Of a DNA stretch of 64,000 nucleotides, positions 46,201 to 54,229 are shown piece after piece. The stretch comes from Perca fluviatilis (lineage: Eukaryota; Chordata; Actinopteri; Perciformes; Percidae): assembly GCF_010015445.1 (NCBI RefSeq), contig NC_053122.1, positions 35,787,513 to 35,851,512 of the forward strand, in the 5' to 3' direction. Positions within the stretch are counted from its first letter, which is position 1; the number at the start of each line of letters is the position of its first letter. Under the pieces are notes generated by a model. The model searched no databases, was not told the DNA's origin, and worked only from the letters and a program-made list of their open reading frames with translations. The position numbers were made by a program, and so were the translations under genes.

Positions 46201-48305
46201 AAGACAGTTGTGCATAAAACCATCACTGACATCCTCCACAAGGAGGGAAAGCCTCAAAAAAGGTAATTGCAAAAGAAGTTGGATGTTCTCAAAGTGCTGT
46301 ATCAAAGCACATGAATAAGTTAAGTGGAAGGGAAAAGTGTGGAAGAAAAAAGGTGCACAAGCAGCAGGGATGGCCACAGCCTGGAGAGGATTGTCAGGAA
46401 AAGGCCGTTCAAAAGTGTGGGGGAGCTTCACAAGGAGTGGACTGAGGCGGGAGTTAGTGCATCAAGAGCCACCACACACAGACGGATCCTGGACATGGGC
46501 TTGTCAAGCCGCTCCTGAACAACCAACAATGTCAGAAGCGTCTCAACTGGGCTCAACTGGTCTGTTGCTCAGTGGTCCAAAGTCCCCTTTTCTGATGAGA
46601 GCAAATTTTGTCTGGAGGAGTCTGGAGGAAGAATGGAGAGGCACGCAATCCAAGATGCTTGAAGTCCAGTGTGAAGTTTCCACAGTCTGTGTTGATTTGG
46701 GGAGCCAGGTCATCTGCTGGTGTTGGTCCACTGTGCTTTACTAAGTCCAGAGTCAACGCTGCCATCTACAAGGACATTTTAGAGCACTTCATGCTTCCTT
46801 GAGCAGACAAGCTTTATGGAGACGCTGACTTCATTTTCCAGCAGGACTTGGCACCTGCCCACACTGCCAAAAGTACCAAAACCTGGTTCAATGACCAAGA
46901 GATTACGGTGCTTGATTGGCCAGCAAACTCGCCTGACCAGAACATTGCTAAGAGAAAGATGAGAGACATGAGACCTAACAAAAGAGCTGAAGGCCGCTAC
47001 TGAAGCATCTAACACCTCAGCAGTGCCACAGGCTGATAGCATCCATGCCACGCCGCATTGAGGCAGGAATTCATGCAAAAGGGGCCCAAACCAAGTACTG
47101 AGTACATTTGCATGATTATACTTTTCAGATGGCCGACATTTCTGAATTAAATTTTTTCTTTTATTGATTTCATGTAATATTCAAATTTTCTGAGATTTTA
47201 AATTTGGGGTTTCATAAGCTGTAAGCCATAATCATCAAAATTATAACAAATAAAGGCTTGAAATATCTCGCTTTGCTTGTTATGAGTCTATAATAATATA
47301 TTAGTTTCAACTTTTAGGTTGAATTACTGAAATGAATGAACTTTTGCACGATATTCTAATTTTCCGAGTTTTCCGAGAACCACTTTTAATTTGGGTATGA
47401 CGTTTAGACCAAAAAGCATGGAATTTCAAGCGTTTCTTCAGCCACTTCTGTCTACAACAGTCGAGAACCCTTTTGCAATTATGTAAGCACATAATTTAAT
47501 CTGAAAACTGCTGCCCTGATTTAAAAAACAATGCAACTGATCTCAGCTGGTATTCTGTCGGGAATGGACATTTATAAGTGACCCCAAACTTTTGACCGGT
47601 AGTGTATATTGCATTAATAAATGAACAAAAAAAGGGGCCGGTAAAACTCCCAATCTACAGTGAAGGTGGGACTCTCACCGTGAGCTGAGCGTCCTCCAGC
47701 CGCCTGCACTGAACATGGAGCACGAAGGGCTCGAACTTCAACACTGCATCTCCACTGGAGCGGGCCACAGCGCTCATCTGAGCAACACACAACATAAACT
47801 TATTATTATAACTTATTTTTATTAGATGAATATCAGGAGGTCATCATATCTTACCAGGTCATCGGATTGGCATTGCTGGTGTGAGACAAACAGCCAAACG
47901 CAGCCGTGTTTCTGAGCCTGCAGGGAGACAAGGCACTATGCTATAGTAATAGTAATAATAGTGTTTCACGCCGAATGAATAAACGTTACCCTGCAGGTAT
48001 TAGGACAAACCCAGGATGAAAGCCTCCAGACACTAACAGGTTTACGTTCCAGACGTTTCTAGCTTGTTAGCTTGCCACAGTGCAGGGTAATGCTAACGCT
48101 AAGCTAACGCAGTTGAGCTCTGACTCGGGACTCTCACCCCGTCGATGAGGATGATTCTGCCGGAGCACGAGCTGGTGGTGAAGTACTGCTCGCAGCCGTT
48201 GAGCAGAGACACCACATGTGAGATGTCCTCATCCACCTGTCCCTTCTTACTCAGGTCCAGCTTGTTGAGACACTGCTCCTTCCACTGACGGAACCCTTTC
48301 TCCAT
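39993..48305 (-). CDS. tyw3: tRNA-yW synthesizing protein 3 (TYW3), six exons, complete
   Basis: Exons 48305-48138, 47917-47855, 47777-47679, 40662-40591, 40471-40338 and 40200-39993 all have GT/AG borders and join in phase into about 247 codons; human TYW3 has 259. TYW3 is the S-adenosylmethionine-dependent enzyme that N4-methylates the yW-86 intermediate to yW-72 in wybutosine synthesis at position 37 of tRNA-Phe, in the cytoplasm. Recognisable segments in order: [66 protein letters not shown] and [17 protein letters not shown], then [18 protein letters not shown]. The C-terminal tail is basic then acidic ([15 protein letters not shown]) and diverged, as usual. Between exons 1 and 2 the protein is several residues shorter than human. 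Intron 3 is 7.0 kb and full of transposons. The start is the ATG giving MEKGFRQWK, like human MDRSAEFRKWK. Confidence 0.95.
40338..40471 (-). CDS. tyw3: tyw3 exon 5
   Basis: Acceptor CCCCTGCAG, donor CAG/GTCAGT, 44 codons plus 2 nt. Reads [20 protein letters not shown] then [20 protein letters not shown], nearly the human sequence. Confidence 0.95.
40591..40662 (-). CDS. tyw3: tyw3 exon 4
   Basis: Acceptor TCTCCTCCAG, donor ACG/GTAGGC, 24 codons: [24 protein letters not shown] (read as one segment). Matches human HSMAIDSGFRNSGITVGK. Confidence 0.95.
40663..41366. other. tyw3 intron 3, exon 4 side
   Basis: AT-rich intron; no element recognised. Confidence 0.45.
41367..42850 (+). pseudogene. 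hAT element relic with dimerisation domain, in tyw3 intron 3
   Basis: CAGGGCTCCAGACT at 41367 is a hAT-type end I recognise from ZNF862/KIAA1586-like elements. At 41830-41905 the reading is [18 protein letters not shown]. After several broken exon-like blocks, 42655-42745 reads [20 protein letters not shown] then [14 protein letters not shown], the C-terminal hAT dimerisation domain. Frames are broken and the middle is deleted. It is antisense to TYW3. Confidence 0.7.
42887..43417. mobile_element. Tc1-type MITE with long inverted repeats
   Basis: CAGTACAGGCCAAAGGTTTGG and its inverse CCAAACTTTTGGCCTGTACTG bound 531 bases, with TA on each side (42885-42886, 43418-43419), the Tc1/mariner target. 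Inverted arms extend about 200 bases (for example aagtagccaccctttgctttttt pairs with aaaaaaagcaaagggtggctactt). The middle of about 120 bases is non-coding here. Confidence 0.9.
43418..44050. other. tyw3 intron 3 segment
   Basis: No gene. ccctggagaaggagcaaaagtgg near 43840 may be part of a decayed element. Confidence 0.4.
44051..44345. mobile_element. hAT MITE (TAGGGCTG ends)
   Basis: Ends TAGGGCTGTGCTCGACTGAAG and, inverted, TAGGGCTGCTCCCTCTTAGT. Flanks cttctccc and cttctctc match at 7 of 8 bases. Sub-terminal tagtcgactaa words lie in both arms. Confidence 0.82.
44346..45048. other. tyw3 intron 3 segment
   Basis: 44430-44640 resembles a fragment of another mobile element (ctgggagtcctgccag, agcagcatcctgtacc) but no family is assigned. 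44720-44890 has a gtgtaaacagggcctg end typical of fish MITEs. Confidence 0.35.
45086..45294. mobile_element. 209-bp insertion carrying a perfect palindrome
   Basis: Both sides carry the 15-base word gtcacttagaaatat (45071-45085 and 45295-45309), so this is a discrete insertion into the Tc1 left arm. It consists of a 67-base unique part (ataaaaaaagtaactgtg...) and a palindrome. Class unknown; the long duplication fits target-primed insertion better than a cut-and-paste transposon. Confidence 0.8.
45153..45295. repeat. Perfect palindrome, 67-base arms, 9-base loop
   Basis: Left arm 45153-45219 (cgaaaataatataatgtccg ... gcaacgtttc) and right arm 45229-45295 are exact reverse complements over all 67 bases. 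The loop is gacccagct. Confidence 0.98.
45867..47376 (+). mobile_element. Inner Tc1 element with about 210-bp inverted repeats
   Basis: Left arm 45867-46075 and right arm about 47165-47376 are roughly 90% inverted repeats (for example gcctttatttgttataat and attataacaaataaaggc). Between them lies a decayed Tc1 transposase gene. The last few right-terminal bases differ from the left tip. It sits inside the outer Tc1 element. Confidence 0.85.
46192..47100 (+). pseudogene. Tc1 transposase, frame-broken
   Basis: Starts [19 protein letters not shown]. Then, with frame changes, [55 protein letters not shown] and a stop, [36 protein letters not shown] and the ...[14 protein letters not shown] end near 46918. 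Order and motifs (TTHRRLL helix, SDESKF catalytic Asp region) identify a Tc1 transposase. Several stops and frameshifts make it inactive. Confidence 0.85.
47679..47777 (-). CDS. tyw3: tyw3 exon 3
   Basis: Acceptor GTTGCTCAG, donor ACG/GTGAGA, 33 codons: [20 protein letters not shown] then [13 protein letters not shown]. The [11 protein letters not shown] core is the most conserved part of the family. Confidence 0.96.
47855..47917 (-). CDS. tyw3: tyw3 exon 2
   Basis: Acceptor CTCCCTGCAG, donor CTG/GTAAGA, 21 codons in phase 0: [21 protein letters not shown]. Corresponds to human [20 protein letters not shown]. Confidence 0.93.
48138..48305 (-). CDS. tyw3: tyw3 exon 1 (start codon)
   Basis: 56 codons from the ATG at 48305, donor [29 protein letters not shown], then [20 protein letters not shown] and [12 protein letters not shown]. 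Confidence 0.96.
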
Positions 48306-48483
48306 TAGTCCTGCGATAGCGGAGCTACAGGCGGTAACGTAGGCTGACAGCGGGGCTACAGGCGCTGAAGATAGCTGACAGCGGGGCTACAGGCGCTACA
48401 ACGTCAGCTGACGGCGGAGCTACGGGCTACAGTTATCTTAATACATCCATGCTACAGGCGCTAACGTTAGCTGCTGCTGAGTG
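48306..48483 (-). promoter_or_regulatory. Short 5' flank of tyw3 with tandem repeats
   Basis: Only about 180 bases separate the TYW3 start codon from the tail of an upstream LINE. Here a unit of about 35 bases containing gctgacagcggggctacaggcgct is repeated with variation three times (48335-48440). No TATA box is visible. That this is the core promoter is inference from position. Confidence 0.4.
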
Positions 48484-50620
48484 TTCTTCTTCTTATTATT
48501 ATTCTCCTTCTTCTGCTTCTTCTTCTTCTGTGTATTTTCACGGCGGTTTACATCCATTGTGTTGCACTACCGCCATCTACTGGTGTCATATTTCACCTAC
48601 AGTTGCCAGCTAGATACTCCGATTCTGTCCAACAACTCAAATTTTCTTTTGGCAGATTACTACTTTTGTATTATACCGCCACCAACTGTACAGGAGTGTG
48701 TAATACCATGAACTTCATAGAGTCTAGGCTTGAATTAATTCAAAACAAAAAAACAAAAAACAAAACAGAAATAAATAAAATAAAATAACATTAAAAAAAT
48801 TATATTCTTTTCATTAAACCAGTATTATGAAGAAAAATAAATAAAGCTTCAATACCGTCAAAAGCGTCATACCCTGTTCTTCAAGTATATCATGTATTGC
48901 GTTCTCTCCTTCCATTTCCTGCCAGTTTATTCTACTATCATTATATTTCTCACATACAAAAAGTACATGTACTACATCTCCTTTCTCTTGGCATTCTATG
49001 CATAAGCCAGTACAAGTACCTACTATTTGTAAGGTAGCATGCCTTGTTCACCTCCTCCACATTCCAGTATATTTCCCAATCCAGTTCCCCTCAATCCTCC
49101 ATGATCCTTCTCTCTAACATATAATTTCCTACATTCAGTTAAAACGTGTTGCACAGTTTCTGGTTTATGACACCTATTACACAACCCTGTTGGATGTTTC
49201 CCCATGATGAAAAGCGTACTATTTAAATAAGTATGCCCAATTCTCAGTCTGATGATGACTGTCTCCTCTTTCCTATTTCCTCCTTCTCTCCTTACACAGT
49301 GTTTCCTCTATGTTGATTTGACAGCGGCCCCTCCACACAGCAACATTTCTGCCCCCCACGGTATCAGAAATAGGGATGCATTGTTAGAGTGCATGTCGGA
49401 GAATAGCGCGGACAAGGCTTCACGCTCGGCAGAAAAAGGGAGAAAGGAAGAAGAGATGCTGTCCGGATGATAAGCCAGCTGAGATTTTTTGTGTACGTCC
49501 TTGAGAACTGTAAGTCGTATATATTCTGTTGTCAGTTCATTTAAAAGCCAGGTCTTGAACATTTAAATTAAGTTAGCTGGTGATTTCCATTGTTTGTATT
49601 CTTCACCTGCGAGCTAAACTGCACGTGGCTGTTGATTCGATATTATAGTGATTGCTCACGTTTGTATTTCAGGTGCATTATCTACATGCTGAAGTAGTGA
49701 CTGCATTAAGATAATGTAATTAATAGTGGGTTTATTGTTATTTGCTACAGAATGCTTAGCCTATAAGTCAAGATCAAAGTTGGCCTATATAGTAACTCAA
49801 AAAATACAGTTCAATCACAACTGAAAATATGCCTCATTGTGTGTGTGAATAGATGTGAATAAATATATTTGTTGGTGTTGCAGCGAAGTGTCAGTTCGGG
49901 AGTGTCCCCCACTCCCCCTGCTGCTAAAAAATCCTAAAGGAAACACTGCCTTACATTACCAACACTATTTTGGATGTTATATAAATGTCTTCCCTTTTGT
50001 TGTTCCCACTTTTTGTTTATTTCCTTCCACACAATGCTCTTTCCTTCTGTTTTTGATAATTTAATAACTGTGTCTATGTTTTCCCTCCTTACTGCTTGCT
50101 TGGCTAGCTTGTCCACCCTCTCATTACCCAACATGCCTATGTGAGCAGGAACCCACATAAATACAATATTAATACCTTGTCTTCTTATTCCATATGTGCT
50201 GTCATGATTTCATAGAGCAAATCCTGTCGACTAGAAGTTCCTGATCTAAGAGTGTACAGGGCAGACAGAGAGTCACTACAGACCAGGGCCTTCTTTGGTC
50301 TGGATTCCACCCATTCCAGAGCCATCAATTTAGCATATAGCGCCACTGTAAATACACTTAACAAAGTTGATATTCTTCTAGAAACTTCCCCTCTGTAACT
50401 CGGGACTACAATAGCAGATCCAGTGTTTCCTGTTTCTGGATCCTCTGATCCATCTGTGAAGATTCGCACATATTCCTTATATTTAAATTTCTTCATATTC
50501 ATAAAATGCACTAACCAGATCTACTCTTTCTTTCCTCGCCTCGATTTTAAGCAATTCCACATCCACTATCATATCCTCTATCATCCACACAGGCACCACA
50601 GGCCATATTACAGTTTGAGC
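48484..50620 (-). pseudogene. I-type LINE 3' half with RNase H, upstream of tyw3
   Basis: On the minus strand 50511-50185 reads RIFTDGSEDPETGNTGSAIV, then LMALEWVESRPKKALVCSDS and LSALYTLRSGTSSRQDLLYE, an RNase H domain with the catalytic DG, E and CSDS acids. After a frameshift comes MWVPAHIGMLGNERVDKLAK with the last RNase H motif. A hAT MITE (49297-49948) interrupts. Then CNRCHKPETVQHVLTECR gives a C-terminal zinc-knuckle-like motif. The 3' region ends with agtagatggcggtagtgcaac...accgccgtgaaaatacacag and a (GAA)n-like tail at 48484-48535, a tail I recognise from fish I/Nimb-type LINEs. The reverse transcriptase is missing (5' truncation). Confidence 0.8.
49297..49948. mobile_element. hAT MITE inserted in the LINE RNase H gene
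   Basis: Inverted ends CAGTGTTTCCT and AGGAAACACTG, flanked by ccttaca at 49290-49296 and 49949-49955. Removing the element and one repeat copy brings the LINE reading frame back in register on the minus strand, which independently confirms both borders. Confidence 0.9.
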
Positions 50621-51179
50621 AAACTCAAGTCCATGCACTCCTAAGGCCGCTTGCACACTGGCTGCGTGGCGTGAGCATGTCAGCTGCGTGGCGTGTCCGT
50701 TTTTATTTCGGCTCCCATGTTAACAGGTTATAGCTTTCACACTGCCTGCGTGACACGCACGTCTCGCAGGCATGCTAGAAATAGGACCGACGCCTATTTT
50801 TCACGTGACATGCAAGTGTGTTGGAAGCGTTTCCAGGCAAAATAGAATAGAAAAGATGTTTATATGTCATTTTGACACAAATACATTTAATAAACGACAT
50901 TTTGATGTTTGAAAGTATCTAGGTTTTGACATAAATGCAGCTCTAAATGTAATAAAAAAAAAAATAATTATAAATGTCAATACAGAATGAAATCCCTTTT
51001 CCCAATGGCCCTTGTCTTGGACCAAGTTTTTGGGACCAATGATTGTGCGACAGCTTTGCAGCCTATCCAACGGCAACCCTAACTATCAAATCTCCACAGA
51101 TCTGTTGTTAATTTCTGTTTATTATCATTGTTTATTATAACCCAAATGTGTTAAGGTCTTGTTATTTCATTTTATTTCA
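50621..51179. other. Intergenic with MITE fragment
   Basis: 50643-50850 (ggccgcttgcacactggctgcgtggcgtg, gctgcgtggcgtg repeated, then ctttcacactgcctgcgtg) looks like a Harbinger-type MITE end. No second end found. Confidence 0.45.
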
Positions 51180-52040
51180 GATTTGCATCGTACAAATCTT
51201 TCCTGGCCTTTTGGAACCAAGTGGAGCCAGCTGCAAACTGTCAAGAATCTCCTCAGCCAATGCTGCCTCAGGTATCACCCCACACTGAGCTACAAAACTG
51301 CTACTCATAGATTAATTACTGCTATTTCTGATGCATCTTTCTGTGGGCCTGCCTCGGGGATCTGGCCAACAGTTTTTTTCGATTCACCGGACCACCATAA
51401 CCAGGATTATAACATTGTGGACTCACTTTTTGTATCAACTGCTGGGTTCCATTCGCCTGTGGATACCACCAGAGGATGTCAAAGCACACCTCCCACCAGA
51501 ATTTGCTGCGTTTCCTGACACACAAGTGATCCTGGACTGCACAGAGATATTTTGTCAGACCCCCTCCTCTCTCCTTCTGCATAGCAAGGTTTATTCTTAG
51601 TATAAATCTCATACTACCTTCAAAGCTATGATTGGCATCGCACCCCATGGTCCCATCACCTTTGTTTCCCCGCTGTATGCAGGCTCAATGAGTGACGGGG
51701 ACATTTTTAAACTGTCTGATATAACCAAATGCTTCACACCAGAAATGACTATTTTGGTGGACAAAGGCTTTCAAGTGGACAACCTTTGTCGCTGGAAAGG
51801 TTTACCGACCTGCCTTCCTGGTAAAGAACACCCAGATGGCCAAAGAGGATGTCCAGCGCACTCAGTCCATTGCCCGCCTCAGAGTCCACGTTGAGAGGTG
51901 CAGCAGGAGGGGCAAGGAGAACAAAGGTCATACCTCTGTCCATCTCTGGGTCTATTGACCAGCTGTGTTCAGTTGCTTGCCTCTTGGTAAATTACCAGTA
52001 TGGGCCCCTTGTCAAGGCATGGGCAACCCAACAGTGATAA
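51180..52040 (+). pseudogene. ISL2EU-like DDE transposase fragment
   Basis: After a TTATTTCAG acceptor the readings, in changing frames, are FASYKSFLAFWNQVEPAA, IHRTTITRIITLWTHFLYQL and LGSIRLWIPPEDVKAHLPPE. They continue as TQVILDCTEIFCQTPSSLLL, a stop at 51598, YKSHTTFKAMIGIAPHGPIT, FVSPLYAGSMSDGDIFKLSD and EMTILVDKGFQVDNL, then an Arg-Val-His-Val-Glu-Arg-like end near 51890. This is the DDE_Tnp_4-type transposase often fused to THAP domains in fish transposons of the IS4EU/ISL2EU kind. The Asp of ILDCTE, the SDGD and VDKG positions are the expected catalytic region. Stops and frameshifts show it is dead. Confidence 0.78.
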
Positions 52041-52239
52041 GTCAATACCAGACTGGCACCTGTTTGGTCTTTTCTCTTTGTGCCTTGACACACTGTATTA
52101 ATTGTACTGTTTTGTAACCTGTGATATACCTTTCAGTAAATGATCAGACATTTACTTGACGTTTACCTTGAACTGTATTGCCTCTTATACAGTGGCTGGG
52201 CCACAAATACATCAGACATTTTTATAAATAAATAGTTGC

Positions 52240-53770
52240 ATTTGTAAATCAAATCAAACTTTATTTCTATAGCACATTTCATATAAGTTAATATAACACA
52301 ATGTGCTTCGTACAAAAAAGTACCTTTACAAATAAAACACTTTATACATAGTATACAGAGGATATTAGGCACACACACACAAACACACACACTTAAAAAG
52401 ATCAACATTGAACAGCGACAAACTCTGTTAATCATAAACCTTTGTAAAAAGAAAGGTTTTTATCCCTTTTTTAAAAATGTTCAGTGTGGAGACCTCTCTC
52501 AGTTCCACTGGCAGGGTATTCCATATCTTTGGGGCATAGACACAAAAAGCAGCCTCCCCTGTTTTGGAGTTACAGCGAGGGACAGTTAAAAGACCACTGC
52601 CTGTGGATCTGAGGAGTCTTGCTGGTTCATATATAATGAGCATGTCTCTAATATACTGAGGTGCAAGGCCATTGAGAGCTTTATATACTAGGAGCAGAAT
52701 CTTAAAATCAATTCTAGCCTTTACTGGGAGCCAGTGTAAAAGTCTAAGGACAGGTGTAATATGTTCAAACTTCTTTGTTCCAGTCAGAACACGTGCAGCC
52801 ACATTTTGAATTAATTGTAATCGCTGCACAGTTGATTTTGGAATGCCGGTGAAAAGACCGTTAGAGTAATCTAATCTACTTGTTATAAATGCATGGATCA
52901 ATTTTTAAATTTTTCAGCGTCTTCCTTTGACAGAAAGACCCTTAATTTAGAAATATGTTTAAGATGGTAGAAGGCTGATTTTGTGACTTGGTTGATATGA
53001 CGCTTAAAATTTAAATCACTGTCTAATATAACACCCAGATTTATAGCTTCGCTTTTGCTCTCTAGAGACAGAGAACTGAGATAAGCCACAATTTTCTGTC
53101 TTTGAGCCTTAGCACCAAAGATAAGTATTTCTGTTTTATCCTTGTTTAGTTGTAGGAAATTCTCTGACATCCACATATTAACATCACCGATACAATTGAT
53201 TAGAGAGTGTATGGGATTCATGTCATTAGGAGTTAAGGATATGTATAGCTGTGAATCATCTGCATAATTATGGTAATTTATGTTGTGTTTCTTTATAACA
53301 TGTGCTAGTGGGAGCATGTAGAGATTAAACAATAATGGTCCAAGAATTGAACCTTGGGGAACTCCACACATAGTGGCCCTTTTGTCCGAGACAAAATCCC
53401 CAATGGACACAAAGAATTGCCTATCCAACAGGTAAGTTCTAAACCAGTTTAAGACTGGACCAGACAGGCCGACCCATGTTTCTAATCTGTGTAATAAAAT
53501 CTGATGGTCAACGGTGTCAAAGGCGGCACTGAGGTCCAGAAGCACAAGAACAGATAATTTATTAGAGTCAGTATTTATATGCAGATCATTCACAACTTTA
53601 ATAAGTGTGGTTTCTGTGCTGTGATAAGGCCGAAAGCCTGATTGATAATTATCCAGGAGGTTGTTTAACGTTAGATAATAATTGAGCTGAAAAGCAACCG
53701 TTTTTTCTATTATCTTGCTGAGAAATGGTAGGTTGGAGATGGGCCTATAGTTACAGATGACTGTTGTGTC
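52240..53770 (-). pseudogene. LINE L2, reverse transcriptase half
   Basis: On the minus strand 53593-52898 is open for 231 codons. It contains LLDLSAAFDTVDHQILLHRL, GVPQGSILGPLLFNLYML and the catalytic YADD in HNYADDSQLYISL. A stop at 52898-52900 is followed by MIHAFITSRLDYSNGLFTGI, LQLIQNVAARVLTGTKKFEH, ITPVLRLLHWLPVKARIDFK and KIWNTLPVELREVST, ending at 52428. The 3' tail with tatagaaataaagtttgattt on the minus strand reaches about 52240. The endonuclease half is missing. The single stop suggests a fairly young copy. Confidence 0.93.
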
Positions 53771-53807
53771 AAGATAAATGAGCTAAACACCCAAAAGTAA
53801 CATAACG

Positions 53808-54215
53808 CACCATGTATAGGTTTGTAGTGATAACTATATGCACAAGCATGCTACAGGCATGTATATTTTAGTTATGTTTGTACATACACAACTGTATGAC
53901 TTAAGTCAGTACTGGATGAACATCATGGGTTTGTAGAGAACTGTTGACATTTAACTGCACACAGAAATAGCAGCATCTGTCTTTGAGCTGAACACTTAAC
54001 AATAACAAGGCACCTTGTATAGGGTTGTAATGACAAATGTATACATTACATAAACAAAAAGCACCTCGTATAGGTTTGTAATGACAACTATATACATTAC
54101 ATAAAAAAAGGCACCTTATATAGGTTTGTATTGATAACTTATACATAATAAACATGAAACTATTTACAGACACGTACATGTGTACTTTGTAATGACAACT
54201 ATGAGCTTAAATTGT
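53808..54215. repeat. About 50-bp tandem repeat
   Basis: caccttgtatagg-like words followed by tttgtaatgacaactatatacattacata recur at 53808, 54011, 54062 and 54112, with spacing of 50-51 bases for the last three units. It borders the 3' end of the YqaJ gene and may be the sub-terminal repeats of its element. Confidence 0.75.
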
Positions 54216-54229
54216 ACACAAACACATAC

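Larger units (their letters stand above)
45049..47604. mobile_element. Outer Tc1-type element, host for two later insertions
   Basis: Left end CAGTACCGGTCAAAGGTTTG and right end, inverted, CACTACCGGTCAAAAGTTTG, with TA outside both (45047-45048, 47605-47606). Long inverted arms match from the tips to aattaaaagtggt (45490) and accacttttaatt (47379). The left arm is cut by a 209-bp insertion (45086-45294). The centre contains a separate Tc1 element (45867-47376) with its own ends. No transposase belonging to the outer element is seen. Lies in TYW3 intron 3. Confidence 0.82.

Noticed and set aside
52428..53593. A host gene, because of the long open frame
   Set aside because: The YADD reverse transcriptase motif and the L2 C-terminal blocks make it a LINE.
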